A DNA stretch of 64,000 nt from Chionis minor (taxonomy: Eukaryota > Chordata > Aves > Charadriiformes > Chionididae). The notes below the pieces were generated by a model. The model was not told where the DNA came from, did not search any database, and was given only the letters and a program-made list of their open reading frames with translations. The DNA is taken from the NCBI GenBank assembly GCA_013398295.1, contig VZSF01004856.1, forward strand, positions 458,822 through 522,821. The letters run 5' to 3'. Below are positions 35,561-49,230 of this stretch, in pieces. The translations under genes and the position numbers were made by a program. Positions within the stretch are counted from its first letter, which is position 1, and each line of letters starts with the position of its first letter.

Positions 35561-36931
35561 AGTCTTGGCATTTTTCCTAGGTATAAAATTCTAGTTTCAT
35601 TATATGAATTTCTTGCATTTATACTAGCTTATGCCCCAAAGTGATTTAGAAAATTAAATAAGCTCAGTAAAATCAGGCACGTGCCTAGCTAAGCATATAA
35701 GTGGTCATTTTGATTACTTTGGCACTCCTCAAGTTTTCTGTGCAAACCTTGTGGAAGCAGAACTATCTGTGGAGAGCTCTTAATATTCTACTGAACTTTG
35801 GTTGTCCCACTGGGAGGTTGAACAGTCACACATACTGCAGGGCAGAGGAGGGAATGAAAAGCCAAGACATTGAAACCTAAATTTTAGCCAGACCAAAGCC
35901 TGATGCTTTCTATCTTTGTATGTTTGGCAGACTTAGCCCGCCAGGCTGCATTTTTATGCCCAGTTTGAGAAGTGCTGTCAGCTGGTGCCACGACACCACC
36001 CGCGCAGTTGTGGTTACACTTGGATCATCCGGAGTCTTTCAGAGTGTTTTGACCAGTGGCTGGTCTGGATGGACTCACGGGTGATTTCCAAATCTCAAAA
36101 TGGCATGCATATGTAAAACCTTAATTCTCTTATAGCATTTGCTGTAAATGAAGCTGTATTATGCATTTGTCAACTTGAAAAAAAAAAAAGCTTGTGTTTA
36201 ATTGTTCCTGGTGGTGGCTTTGTCTGTAGTACCAGAGCTAATTAGGTATTGATAATTCTTAAACAGAGATGTCAATATAAAGAGAACATCCAGACCAACA
36301 TATTTTATAACTTTATAACCTATTTATAGATCATATTTTATAAAATAGTTACTTTATAATTGTTTCCATCGATAAACTAGGTATTTTTTAAACATTTATA
36401 ACTATTACAAGTGATAAAATCAATAATTTTGTAGTCTTTAAAGAATTCTCAAAGGAAGGCCACAGAACTGGCAAGATATCTCTTCCAGACCCTATCTCAC
36501 ACATTTGTTTTTTCCCACCAAGGAGGTATCATTGCTTTCAATTGAACTGCCCGCATGTGTAAGGCTCTATGTGCAAGTCACGAAGGTAAGTCATGTATTT
36601 AGGAAATTGCCTGGAGGTCCTGATTATAGATGAATTATTTGGGCTATTTGAAGTTTGTATTTTTCATGTTCGTACAACCAAGCGAATATGTTAGCAAAAA
36701 CTAACTCCCTGGAACAACTAACAAGATGGAAGGATTTGGGATCAATCTTTTAGCCCCTGTGGAAAGCTCAGCAGAGGAGGCCTGAAGTATATTGCCTAAG
36801 CTGTCCTCTTTTTTACCCCCTATGTTGATAACATATGGTCCAGAATTTCAGCACTTGAGATTCATGTTGCATAATTTTATATGGAATGCTGGTGGGCGCG
36901 AAACAATGTGGAAACAATCTAGTTCTCTCTT

Positions 36932-36968
36932 TAAAAACAAAACAAAGCAAAATAAAACAAAACAAAAC
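36932..36968. repeat. AAAAC-type simple repeat
   Basis: An imperfect run of AAAAC and AAAGC units on plus. Confidence 0.85.
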
Positions 36969-39900
36969 ACCCAGAACACTCTGCCTTCCCTTCTTCATTC
37001 CCTTCCTCTTCCTTCCTCTATGCCCAAAGATAAACACATTGGGTCTGATTAGCTCAAATCCTAATTTCATCTGTATGGGAATTCAAGGAAACAAGGAGTC
37101 ACCTAGGCTTACCACGGTTTCAGAAAAGAGTAGTAATCTATTTTGAGTTTCTTCAATGGTCAGCCTGTTTTATTTATTCAAGTTCATATTTAACATCAGT
37201 TCCCTCTCTTTATGACAGGATTTAAGACCTTATCATTTCCTCCTGTGATACATGTCTCTTCGCTGCAGCTTTCTGATGAATTTACTTACATTAAACTCAT
37301 AGCAATTGCTTGCAAGCTCTCTGCAACCTTAGGATTGCTACATCCACTTCAGACTCATAGAATGTTTGCATGCTTAAAAGCTTCTGTGTGGTTTTTTACA
37401 GATCCGTGGTTTGCTTCCATAAAAGACAATGTCTTTCCTGACAAACCTTGTGTCTGCATATTCCTACATAGATCTAGTGAAGCATTTTTAACACTGAAAT
37501 ATTTCTATTAAAAACTGGAGTATGGCAGAAATTTTTTTTTTTTTCCATAGCTAACTGTCATTTTTTCTTATTTTTCTTGAAGGAAAATGACAAATGAAAC
37601 CTAAAAATGTTTTTGCCTTTTTTGACAACATTTTGCATTGGTGTGCTTTTCATAAAGATAGAATTGTTTTAAATGTGCAAGATCAGATTTCAGGTAAATC
37701 CTCTGAACACTTATAAAGTGCCACTCTCGTAAGTCAGTAGATGGTTTTCAGTTTTGTCATTCGGCAGCTTTTCTAGACTGGGTTTTGGTTAGAGAAGTTC
37801 AGGCATCTGTGTTTCCCCAGCAGTGCTGCCTTCATAAAAATATGCAAGGATTACACATAAACATCTGTCTTGTGCTTGATTAAGATCTCTGGTTAGGGCT
37901 ATTTATTTGTCATCATATATTTTAATTTGTAATAAATTGTTAAAAAGTACTGTTTCAAGTAATAGAGAAAATAGCAATATTTGAAATGTTTAGTGAAACT
38001 TACTTTTGCAGTGTCTTGAGGTTTCACAAACCATATACTTCTCTTTTACATACTACTGGTTGATGCAGAATTGCATTGATTTGTGTCAGTCTTGTGGTGG
38101 TTTACAACTTCTTTCATCTGTTCTCAAGTGATCCCATGTAAAAGTTTATGAACATAAAATTGCAAAGGAAAGTTAACTTCACTCATTCAGTCTTTTTTTT
38201 GTTTTGAGTTTTGAACAAAAAAACCCTAACCAACTATAACCTGAACTACATGCCCATTTTCTTCCATCCATGAGAGCAAAATTCAGCTTTTTCAGAAGAA
38301 AAATATGATGAAAATTCAACACGAGAATTTTTTTATGCACATTTTTTCTTTCTGTTGCTATAAAAAGTGATAGTAATCCTACTTTTTTTTTTTTTTAAAG
38401 GCTACACTGGAATTCAATACTTGTATTTTATCCTGCCTATTATTTTAATTACTGCCTTTTTTTAAATAGAATTTTTTTAATGAGATTTCATTTCTTTGTT
38501 TTCTTTCACATGTTAATTAGAATTTCTAGTATAGTGGAAACTCCTCACATCTACCCACCATACCTTCCTAAGAACTCCCACTTCATGTTCATCCATCTGA
38601 AGTTTTGGGGTGTCCCTAGGAGTGATGTTCTCTCAGTACTCAACAGAGTGTTGGACACTCTGTGAGAGCTTTTTGTTCTGCCTCCCATTAGCTTAGTCCA
38701 GTATACCAGAATGGGATATAATGGTCTGGGGAGAGCCTTGGCTCTTTGCAACTGTGGAAGACTTTGCAGTAGCAAAGGAAGCAGGGAAATAAATGGACAT
38801 TTAATGATACTGCCTTGCACTGACCAAATGGCTGCCTGTCACACAATGAACTAAAGATGCTTCTGCTCCCTCAGGCCCCAATTTACCTGTATTTCTGGAA
38901 AATTGTATTGGAATCTCAAATTTCAGAAGAGAGTCATTCTGTCACTGTTATTTGTGCCCCAAGTAGTACTGAAGCTTTAAAGCAGCTCTTGAGCGGAGAG
39001 CTGCTTATGCATGGAGGGGAGAGTTAAGAGACTTATTTATATACTTTGTAGATGATGTTGCTGCAGTAAAGGGGATGGAGATGCAGCTCGAGTCTCTGGA
39101 GATCTGGTAATCCTCTGTCCTCAGAGAAGAGAATATTGCATCAGGGAATGTGGTTCATGTCATTCATCTTCTGCTATCATCTGAGCTATTAATAAAAAAA
39201 TGTTCTCGTGCCTTTTAATGACTGATTACACTGAAGATTCCCTGTATCTAGAAGGGCAATCATATAAAAATCTTCTAAAAGAGGAATACATCGTCAAAGC
39301 AGTGTGGTATCTTAGGTCACTGCGTCTAGGTAGAGTTTGGATCTTTGTCTATAATTTTACAAATATCAGTTATTTTTGGTCTGGGTGAGGGGACTTTTCA
39401 TTCAGGACATCTTCTTGCTTTGTTACCATGTAATCCAGCTGCAGCTATTGCTGACTGCTGAGAGGACCCTTCAGTACAAGACTAATTGGAAGTGAGGTAT
39501 GCACAAGATAATATTCTTAAATAGGTAAATCTGCTTAAAGGAAGAAGGGGAAAGCCAGCCTCTAGAAACAGTCTCTTACACCAGCAGCAGCTTTGTTTTT
39601 TCTTGACAGTCCCCATTTTGTTTTTGCCGTGAGTTGTTTTAAAAAGGAAGCAGGGGCCCTTCTCAGAATTGCAGTAAATGTAATTGAATTTCAAATGTTT
39701 TTTTGAAACAAACAAACCATAGAAAAGTTGAGGATGGGGAAATACAAGCAAAGTTTTCTAAAATGTTGTTGTACAGGCAAACACATGTTTTGAGTTAAGT
39801 TAAGCACATTTCTGGTAACAGTATTAACTTTGTGATGACCATGACCAGCAGGCATACAGGGAATGAAGGGTGGCGGTTTTTATCAAATTAGATCTAAGGG

Positions 39901-41861
39901 GGAAGAACATGGATTTAGGTTTTCTTTAGTGTATTTTAGAAGGTAATCTGGAAAGGGCAAATATGGATTTGCTCATAGAAAGATCATAGTGTTTTGGAGG
40001 TGGAAAGGAGGAGTCTGCTTTTGTTAAAGAACATCTTTTCAGGATGACTTTTTCTCTTTATTTCAGTTTAAGATGTGGTACTGTTATGGGAAATCATGAC
40101 GTTAAGTTGTATATGCTTTCCCTGATTTTTTTTTTCCTTTGACTTGATGTTTGGGCATGAACCCCTGTGCATATGAAAGTAAGCAAAGTAGTTTTTATGC
40201 TACATTGACTACATGCTACAAGATAGTTATATTCCATGCTTTTTTCTTTCTAAAATCCACCCAGCTACAGAGAATTTCAGCAATCCATGGGTAACTGCAG
40301 TGAAATAATGTTTGAGTCAACCCCTTGCCCAATCTCAGTTACATCCTTACAACAGAGGGTGCTTCAGTGATATGGAGTCATAAAAACTAATCTTGGAGAC
40401 CCAAAGTAAAAAGGGCTTCTTGGGATCACATACTCACAAGGGGCTGGTATATCACATCTCTATCAGTTTGCATTGCTGATGAAAAGCGCTTCTAAAGGGA
40501 GCAAATTCTATCTTTAAGTGCTTTAGAAGCAATAAATACAAGCTTCCCACTTCTGCGGCTCCTCCCTTGTGCTGCCCCAATTCCACATAAACCGGTTTAT
40601 GTTGTTTGAACTGGGTAGCTTTCAGAGCAGAAGCTTTCTTGGTTCACTTATGTGACAAGAAGACTAAACTGGGACATCTTCACTCACAGTAAAGAAAGGG
40701 TCAGCCTGAATGCTTAGGGCCTTGTCACGCATGCACTGATTCACCAGTCTTTCACACGAGTATAAAACAACACTATAAGAGAATGCCTCCGTTTTATCTT
40801 GCTTTCCCTTTCTGTAAATCGCTGCCTTCAGTGCAAGCTTGCGAAGTGTAAGTTTTCCTTTTTTCACCCCATCTATCAGTTATCAACTATGAAACTATGA
40901 AAGACAAGATTTTCCTCATTCTTTCACTGAAGGAAGAGGTGCACCATATGCTGTAAGGAGACCTGCAGGCTGGCAGCAGTGCCAACGCTCTCACTGTGAG
41001 AAGCAAATTAAGCGCCAGCCAGGCTCATGCTCTGTCCCAGTTCTGTGGTGAAACACAAACCTAGATTAGGGATGGATAAATCCACATTAGTATGGATGAC
41101 AAACTGGACAAATGACAAAAGCGACTAATAATTTCTGCTGAACTCAATGTCACATTAAGCAAGAGAAACAAAGTTTAGTGACACCTGCTTACAGGGAAAA
41201 ACAAACAGATCAAGATAGTCCTTTTTTCTTTTTTCTCTCATCTCCAATTTCATTATCTCCTTTATCAAGCAGCAAACAGAGATAGTAGAATGCACTGAGA
41301 AAGTTTAAAGTTTTGTTTTGAACAAAATGGATTCTCTCTGCTCTGCATGCATGCTCACGCAGCATCTTTGGGCAAGCATTGTTTTTCTAAGGAGGGAAGA
41401 AAAAGTTGGAGGAGGGAGTGAAAACATGAAACGTACCCCCTACTTGTAGATGAGACACTTCTGCATGGCACGTATCCTCACGTAGAGCTGGGACCTGCTG
41501 TAGCTGGTGCTGTGCCTGCACCCACAACCCAGTGGTAATAGCCCTGCTAGTACGGCCATTAAAAAGGGCCCCCAGAAGGTCACGTGCCCCTGCCCAAAAT
41601 CATGGCTGGCTGTTCTGTAGGACATTGTTACTGTGCCAGGTTATATTCTAACCTTGTTCATAATTTTTAGGAACTTCCGATAGCCTTTTAGTGAACAGAG
41701 TCCAGGAAGAAAATGTAGCCCACACCTGCTCATAGTCCTATCAAAGGTGATACAAAGAGCTTATCTACACTTCAGAGACTATATATTTTCTTCCCCTGAC
41801 CAAGAGGTGCACAAGAAACAAGAGGTAAGAGCTCAGCTCTAAACCTCCTCTGTATCAACAT

Positions 41862-42803
41862 ATCATGTTCAATATATTCATCAGTGACCTGGATGACGGG
41901 ATAGAGTGTACCATCAGCAAATTTGCTGATGACAGAAAACTGGGAGCGGTGGCTGACACACCACAAGACTGTGCTGCCATTCAGCATGACCTGGACAGGC
42001 TGGACAGCTGGGCAGAGAGAAACCGTATTAAGTTCAACAAAGGCAAGTATAGGGTCCTACACCTGAGGAGGAATAACCCCATGCACCAGTACAGGTTGGG
42101 GCCTGACCTACCAGAAAGCAGCTCTGCAGAGAGGGACCTGGGAGTTCTGGTGGACAACAGGATGACCATGAGCCAGCAATGTGCCCTTGAGGCCAAGAAG
42201 GCCAATGGCATCCTGGAGTGCATTAAAAAGAGCATGGCCAGCAGGTTGAGGGAGGTCAACCTCCCCCTCTACTCTGCCCTGGTGAGACCATAACTCGAGT
42301 ACTGTGTCCAGGTCTGGGCTCCCCAGTTTAAGGACAGGGAACTGCTGGAGAGGGTACAGCAAAGGTCTACGAAGATGATTAGGAGACTGGAATAACATTC
42401 TTATGAGGAAAGGCTGAGGGACTTAGGTGTTCTTAGTCTGGAGAAGAGAAGACTGAGGGGGGGATCTCATCAATGCTTATAAATACTTAAAGGAGGGAGC
42501 TGGGAAGAGGGGGCCAGTCTTTTTTTCAGTGGTGCCCAGTGATAGGACAAGAGGCAGCGGGCATAAACTTGAACATAGGAAGTTCCATCTGAACGTGAGG
42601 AGGAACTTCTTTCTTTTGAGGGTGGCAGAACACTGGAACAGGCTGCCCAGAGAGGTGGTGGAGTCTCCAACTCCGGAGACATTCCAAACCTGCCTGGATG
42701 CCATCCTGTGCAACCTGCTGTAGGCAGACCTGCTCTGACAGGAGGGTTGGACTAGATGATCTCCAGAGGTTCCTTCCAACCCCAGTGATTCTGTGATTCT
42801 GTG
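41862..42803 (+). mobile_element. CR1 LINE, 5'-truncated, with RT C-terminal frame
   Basis: The largest and best-preserved CR1 in the window. An open frame at 41865-42293 (142 codons) contains the reverse-transcriptase FADD box (in KFADDRKLG) and downstream ORF2 blocks such as DLDRLDSWAE, KFNKGK, LGVLVDN and LPLYSALVRP. The frame then breaks at a small insertion (CATAACTCGAG), and a later frame (42529-42723) carries [17 protein letters not shown]. The 3' end is TTCCTTCCAACCCCAGTGATTCTGTGATTCTGTG. It lacks the endonuclease and the start of RT, so it is dead. Confidence 0.95.
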
Positions 42804-43678
42804 TATTCCCTCCCAGGGTGGGCATGGCTCGGTCTCCCAAAAGCCCACTCCTCCCCAGGCAGACAATGCAGTCCCCTATTCCCTCTGTATCCAGTTTGGA
42901 GGACTCCATGCAAAGGACAAAGTCACAGGGCAGGTGAGGAAGGCGCTTGGCACTACCAACCCAACCACTCCTCCACATGGCGAGAGGCCAGAAGAAGAAC
43001 ATACGAAGGGAATAAGCATAGCACGCAGCCTCCCCCTGTCTGGCTGTCTGTAGCTCGGGGGCTTCCTGAGTCACAGAAGTGTGTTTAATAGCTCTTGAAG
43101 AATTAAGGGTTACTGTGTGAGATTTTTTAAAATCACCTCTTGAACCCATGTTGACTATCAGCATCCACAGCACTCCTCAGCAAAGATTTTTACAGCGTAA
43201 CAATGCATGTTGTTGGAAGAGATATATCTGATTTGTTTAATTTATAGCCAGTAGTTTAGTTTATAGTCACTGCAATCATTCTTCCCCTTAATTACCTCTG
43301 TTCGAGGCCGAAGGACCCTAGATGACTTAGTTGCTTTTCAGGTGCAAGCTATTTCACACCTTTCACCACTGTTGTCTTTTGCTTTCTAGTTTTATTGTAT
43401 TCTTTTTAGGCTGGACAACCAGACCTGCATGCAGTTTTTGAGCAACTGATACACCCTGAGTTTTTACCATGTCATTATAATATTTTCTGGTTTGTTCTTT
43501 ATTGCCTTCTTATTAATTCCAAACATTCTTGAAACCAATAAATAAATAGATAAAAAGCCCACCCACACACTGTATAGGAAAAACCTAGATAGACCATCAG
43601 TTTTTCTTGACAGGATGTTTGTGTTATGATCCAACAGATCAAATTGCTGCTTTACATCAAGTATCATCTAGCTTTGGC

Positions 43679-43726
43679 AAAAAAAAAAAAAAAAGAAGAA
43701 ACAAAACAGAAACAAAACAAAACCCC
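43679..43726. repeat. poly(A) and AAAAC simple repeat
   Basis: A 16-base adenine run followed by GAAGAAAC and AAAAC units on plus. It could be the tail of a decayed retroposed copy, but I recognise no body beside it. Confidence 0.85.
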
Positions 43727-44909
43727 AGACAACCAACTCCAGCCAGCTAACCAAAACTAATATCTTTTAATCTTGTCTCCTATGTGATTTTTGTACTATT
43801 GAAATAATATTTGTTTCAGGAGCTTAAAGTTTGTTATTAAATAGTTCCTGCTTGCGCAATTACATGGGCTTTTTAAGCCACAGAAAACATATCTTCAGTC
43901 TGATGTGATACTGAGATGGCATCTACCTCTCCTTCTGTGGATGACTCTGGACTCTGAAATCAGTGTCTACCTTGCTGTGCTGAACAGCCAGGTTTTGTGC
44001 AAGAATTGTACGCACTTCCCAGTGTTTCAATGGAATAAACAATTTCCGTATACTCAGTGAGAACTTTGCTGTTTTGGTGTATCCTCATAAAGTTTGCGTG
44101 ATATTTTGATTTGCATCCACCACAACTGCAAAAACTACATTTTCATGACAGAGCGAGCCGAACACATCTTTAGGATGTGTGCAACCACAATAATGAGTTG
44201 TATGCTTTCTAAATCAGATATTTAATAAACACATATTATTTCCAAACAGCTCAGTGTTTATCCCACTTGGTTTCTTTGACAAACAATGTCATGCTTTTAT
44301 GTGCATTGTAAAACAATTTTTTTTTCAGAGCCCTTTCTCTCAGTTTCACTTAAGAAAAGATCTTTTACAGAGGCACAAAAAACCTGCAGCATTTTAAGTC
44401 TGAATTCTTCTGGTCCTAATTAATTACAAAAATAGAATTTAGTCTTCAGAATTAGTAAGTATGAACCATACCAATCAGTTCATTTAGTGAAGTTTTCTAA
44501 GTATGTGGTAGACTAATTTGAGTTCAATAAGTTTATCTAACCTCATTAAAGGTCAGATCTTATGCATGGCATATTAGTATGTGGATAATTTGGCTTTTGA
44601 GAGTAGTACTGTGTCTTCAAGAACTTTGAGCCTGATTTATTAGGTAAATGAAGTTGGACTGATCATGCTGTGTGTGTATATAGACATGTCTCTCGATCAC
44701 CTCTTCTGTTTTCCTTTTAATCCTGCTAGCCAGCTTCATCAAGAGTTTGACTGAAGGTAAAATACTGATAAATATTTGGTGTTCACAAACATTAAAGAAG
44801 TAGTCATCAGGGGAGAGAGTAGAGTCTGTGTCAGGCCAATTCATTCCACCTTCATAGCCATGAAGGGGGACCCATAGGCAAAGGATGCGGAGTTCTTTTG
44901 TTATAGTGT

Positions 44910-45191
44910 TCATTTGTTTTTCTTCAGCAGTAGAACACCAAACTCAGCTTCATATAACTGGTTTGGAACAAAAGGCCCACATGATAATTTGGAAGGATAT
45001 CGCTTTTGCTTATGGCTGTCTCTTACAGATAAAATCAGCTTAGTGTCACATGCTTCATGTTCTGAGTCCCAGTTCTGAGTGAGGCAAAGACAGTACTCAT
45101 GACACCAGGTCAATCTTAGGCTTTGAGCAGATAAGGAGTCTAAAATTCGTCCCAATTCTCTGAACCGACTTGACATAAACGGCTTTTTCAA
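44910..45191 (-). other. open frame resembling a fibronectin III exon
   Basis: A 93-codon minus frame. Its central part reads SAQSLRLTWCHE, then DTKLILSVRDS, an SKLSCG segment and QLYEAEFGVLL. The alternation SLRLTW / TKLILSV / LYEAEFGV with nearby cysteines resembles the strands of a cytokine-receptor D1 domain. A donor TCT|GTAAGA at 45026-45021 and a TTCAG acceptor ending at 45160 would cut out a 133-nt exon. It lies between CRLF2 and the second receptor, on their strand. I see no WSXWS, transmembrane or box 1 partner exon nearby, so it could be a relic exon of a lost receptor, or chance. Confidence 0.2.
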
Positions 45192-48100
45192 GCAATCAGG
45201 GGGATGTTTTCAGTGATGGCTATCAGTCTCGCATCTACTCAAAAGAAGAATTACGAAAATGACAGACATTTCAAATTAGCAGGTATTCATGGTCAAGACA
45301 GGGCACCTTCAGATGACAGGTCTGAGGACACAGCAGCTGAGACCCATTTTCTTACTCACACTGCTTTCCCCATCTTTACATTTTCTACCTTTTAATTATG
45401 TTTTCTACTTGCGCTGCATGTATATCTTCAACATAGATTTTACCCCGTATTGCTTTTCAGCTAACTTTATGTGCTGAACTAGAGCTCTTTCAGTAAGAGG
45501 GAGAGTAAGAGGAAGCTCTTGCAAATCCAGGTGGAAAAGTAGAAGGAAACAGACATCCTCAGGGGGAATGAACCATCCTTTGGAGGCATCTGTCTTTCTC
45601 CATGAGCTATGGAGGGGTTCTGGTTTTCTAACAGAGGCACCTCACTTAAGTGGGATGAGTCTGGGTATAGGTGTTTGCATATTGCCCCACACAAGGCAGC
45701 CTTTGTCTTGGTAGAAGGCTTGCCATACAAATACGTCTAGTTTTTATTGATTTGAGGGGCTGTCATGGCCATCATGATGATGTGCAGGTGCAAAACTACC
45801 CTGAAGTAAAGGGAACAAGGAAGGATGGCCAAGTGATCACAGCAGGAAGACAGGTACCTAGATGAGGAACTAATTCACTGCTGTTTCTTCCCATCACCAG
45901 AGAAAAAAGTAGTAAAACCCTGATGTGAGATCAAACAAACTAAATAATATAAAAAAGACCCAAATGCAGTGATTGTCGAGACATCAAAGCGACCGGTTCT
46001 CCAGTCCCCTCGCCTTCTGCAGTGACCTATGCTCAGGCAGGATGAGTGAAGAGTGGGTGGAAATGCAACAGCTCTCACGGGGTAGCCCCGCACATAGCTG
46101 ACTGTATTCTGCCTCACAAAGTACAGAGCAGTGAAAAATCAAGCTCTGTTTTTTCAGCCTGAAACCTGTTACCTGCCTCCTCTGATGACATGTCCTCAGT
46201 GGTCCTTCATCCTGTGGACTGATGTGCGGAGGGACCTGCACTAACCCAACCTTTGGTACCCCTGGATCCTTGACCCTGGATAGTCAAGAGCAGCATAAGC
46301 CTTGTAGCCTGGGATCTCACAGGCTAGATGAAAAAAATTGTATATTGTGGGGTCAGCATGTCATGAAAGACATTTCTGCTCAGACTCTCACAGCAGAGAT
46401 GCAGTAATTTTAAATTTATCTGTCAAAGAGTAGAGATCAGAACTGTAAAATACATTTCTTCATACACTCTGGAGTAAGTTTCCATTCGAGCTACACAGTG
46501 ACATTGTCTTAAAAGTAGTTGAGTGTTTGAAACGATACACATGTATGTTTCCAGAAAGAAAGACAGTCTAAATGTGTTTCAAGAATAGGTAACAGATTTC
46601 TTTGAGGATTATTGAGATTTCTGCATCAAAATGTAGCTGAAGAGAATAATAAAAATCTCTGTAACTACACAGCCATATTTCAGACAGTGGTTAGATGACC
46701 CAGAGGATGTATGTGCCCTGACCTGTAGTGGAGCTGTGAGCATTTGAGCCAGGTCCATGATGTGATCCAAAGGGAAAGCTAGGTGCCCAAATCACACAGT
46801 GGAGAGGCAGCAGGATGCCACCCTACAAATCCATGCTGGGAGCTCAGTCAGGACATACTAGCTTGGCTTCTGAGGCAGCATTCCTGTAGTCACACAGCAG
46901 TGCCTAAGCAAACAGTTCCCCTTCTATATCATTCTATGGAGACACTTCGGATATATCTGTAGCTCTTGTGGTACCAGCTCACTAAAAGCCAGTGCCACAA
47001 AACTGAAGATCCACAGTGCCTTTTTGCTGGAGAACTTGCCAAAGGAGCAAACTTAAAGCTTTTTATTATTAACACAAACATTTTGCTTAAAAGGCAGCTG
47101 GGGTGTAGGCATAAGTTCCTGTATGCCAACGACACCCTGTGGGGAGCAACCTCCAAAGGTCAGAAAAACAAAAAGGGCCCATAACTTCTTGAAATGCAGT
47201 AGTATGACCCCTTGCCAAGTGCACTAACTTAGCTAGGAGGAAATGCAGAAGATAGAGAGTGCTGCTTGAACTTCTGTTTTTCAAACCCACTCATGGGTGT
47301 CCTCTAGTCTGAAACATAAGTTTTTTCCAAATGATCTGGAAGCTGGAGCAGTATGGGTGGTTTACCAGAAGAATTTACTGGTCACTTGTACCATTAGACA
47401 ACAGATTGACAAGAATTTTACAGAGCCAGTGTGAATACTCACTACAGTGTGTGCAAGGGTCTTTCTCCACATTCCCTGGCTCTGGGATTTCTAATGTGGC
47501 TGCTAAACAGGACTGTGGAATAATTACTGCAACTGGCTTTGGCATTACTGCAGTTATTACTTAATGTGTACATTATTGTGCATGCTCCCTTTAAAGGTTT
47601 TTGCTGCTAAAGATAAATGTGGTATGGCTTGAAAGTTTGCTTTTGTGAGGTGACTGACTGACACCTAGTGTTTAAAATCTATTCACATGAAAAAAAGGGC
47701 TATTTTTAGGGAGAAGAGCTCCCAGTTGTTTCAAAATACCACCCCATCAGCAATGCTCCAAGTCAAGGGCTGAGGTGCCCTAGAAAAGTAGCATCTGCAG
47801 AGATCACAGGATATACTGGGTTACTAAAACAATAATCACCCTGGCCTGATAATCACCATATTTTCACTAACTTAACTGACTGAAGGATGCTGCCTCAACC
47901 CCAAACCTCTCTGTGCCATTACAACTAACCCATGGCTCTAGAGTGGGGAGGGAAGAGACCTGCCACTAACCAGTGGGGTGGCCCTGGCGTCTCTGTGCTC
48001 CTGCAAACCCAGCAATTCTCCACTTTCTACTGCTGGGAAAGTGGTTTCCTCACCACTTTTAGTACAAGTCTGTGTGACAGGAATATGGCAGGAGATGAAC

Positions 48101-49110
48101 AACATAAATTCCCCAAACAGGTTATCCTAAAACTTCTTAATTTCAAATTACCAGGACTAAAAATGGCTCACCAGGCACAGCTTTTTCCTTTAACATACAC
48201 TGTCTTCATTCTAAAGGAATCCAAAATATATGGTACATATGAGACAGATATTCTGTTATTTTATTCTTTATTGGTTTTCATGAAGAAATAAATCGAGATG
48301 GTAGGGTGCAAATAATTTACAGTTTTTATATAACCATGAATACCTCATACTTCACAGACTCTTCAGTCAAGTAGCGCAGGTTTGCAATGCATCAAAGCTG
48401 ACATTCACATTCACAATACAATGAATATAAGTTATTGTAAATTCTCCTCAGCCTGCTGAAAGTGGGCACAATTTCACTTGCGTCCATCTCTTTCTATTGT
48501 TGCCAGATGTTCAAACAGCCTGTGGTATATGCATCACTATTTCTCTTTATTAAATATCCAAAAGGGATCAAGGATAAAGCTTTCCCATCATGTGTGTTTT
48601 AAATAAAATATTTTGTTCTATAAAAAACACCCTGTGATTCAAGATGTTACTGAAATTATGTAAGTGGATAAATCCCCTCTCCATACTATCACTGGAAGTC
48701 CAGGCTAATAAAGTTTCCTCACATCAACACAGTGAAGATGAACTGGGTGACTTTATGAAGCCACCAAGTGCTGAGGTTTTCTGGGTTTAGATGTGGCCTG
48801 AGCAGCATGCTTTGCTGTTCTCCTGAAGACAGAGGTCATATGCTTGGTTTTGGCATTAGCAATGAACTCAGTGTCCCTCAGTTGGGAAACACAGACAATA
48901 CCTCAGTGGTTCCCCTAACTTGTCTAAAAATATGGGTGTAGTTGATCAGTTGAAAGGCTGACCTAGTAGCACCAGTGGCAGTTGCCTAAGGTAGAAAGTA
49001 AGAAGAGGGCAGATGTGTTCTCCCCGTGTCTTGCAGTTTACAGGCCGAGTACCATATGAGATAGAAGAGTTGACTTTGTATTCAGCAAGTCTTTGATAGA
49101 TTTTTTTTCA

Positions 49111-49230
49111 TGGTTTTGTCCAGTTTCTTTTTGAACCCATGTACATTTTCAACATCCTATGGCAAGCAGCTCTATAGAATAAAAGCAGGAAAAGGGTTTC
49201 CCCACTTAGTAATCTTTTGCATAAAATCAA
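49111..49230 (-). repeat. old CR1-like fragment
   Basis: On plus it reads GTCCAGTTTCTTTTTGAACCCATGTACATTTT and CATCCTATGGCAAGCAG, the antisense of an internal 3' block of an old, amniote-wide CR1 lineage. It is much more diverged than the other copies, with no terminus preserved. Confidence 0.6.

Larger units (their letters stand above)
29481..41861. other. long intergenic region without an assigned gene
   Basis: About 12 kb with no CR1 terminus that I can see. The features of note are a motif-rich segment at 35.3-35.56 kb, an AAAAC-type simple repeat near 36.93-36.97 kb and a minus open stretch with a hydrophobic segment near 33.4 kb. Everything else is AT-rich single-copy-looking sequence. 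Confidence 0.55.
42804..49110. other. intergenic region without an assigned gene
   Basis: AT-rich with a poly(A)-rich simple tract near 43.68-43.73 kb. The only stretch that caught my eye is the open frame at 44910-45191 on minus, listed separately. I see no recognisable repeat family otherwise. Confidence 0.55.

Noticed and set aside
42526..43173. 215-codon minus open frame, the longest in the window
   Set aside because: Its left part is antisense to the 3' end of the plus-oriented CR1 copy at 41862-42803, and the remainder has no recognisable domain. It is a shadow frame.
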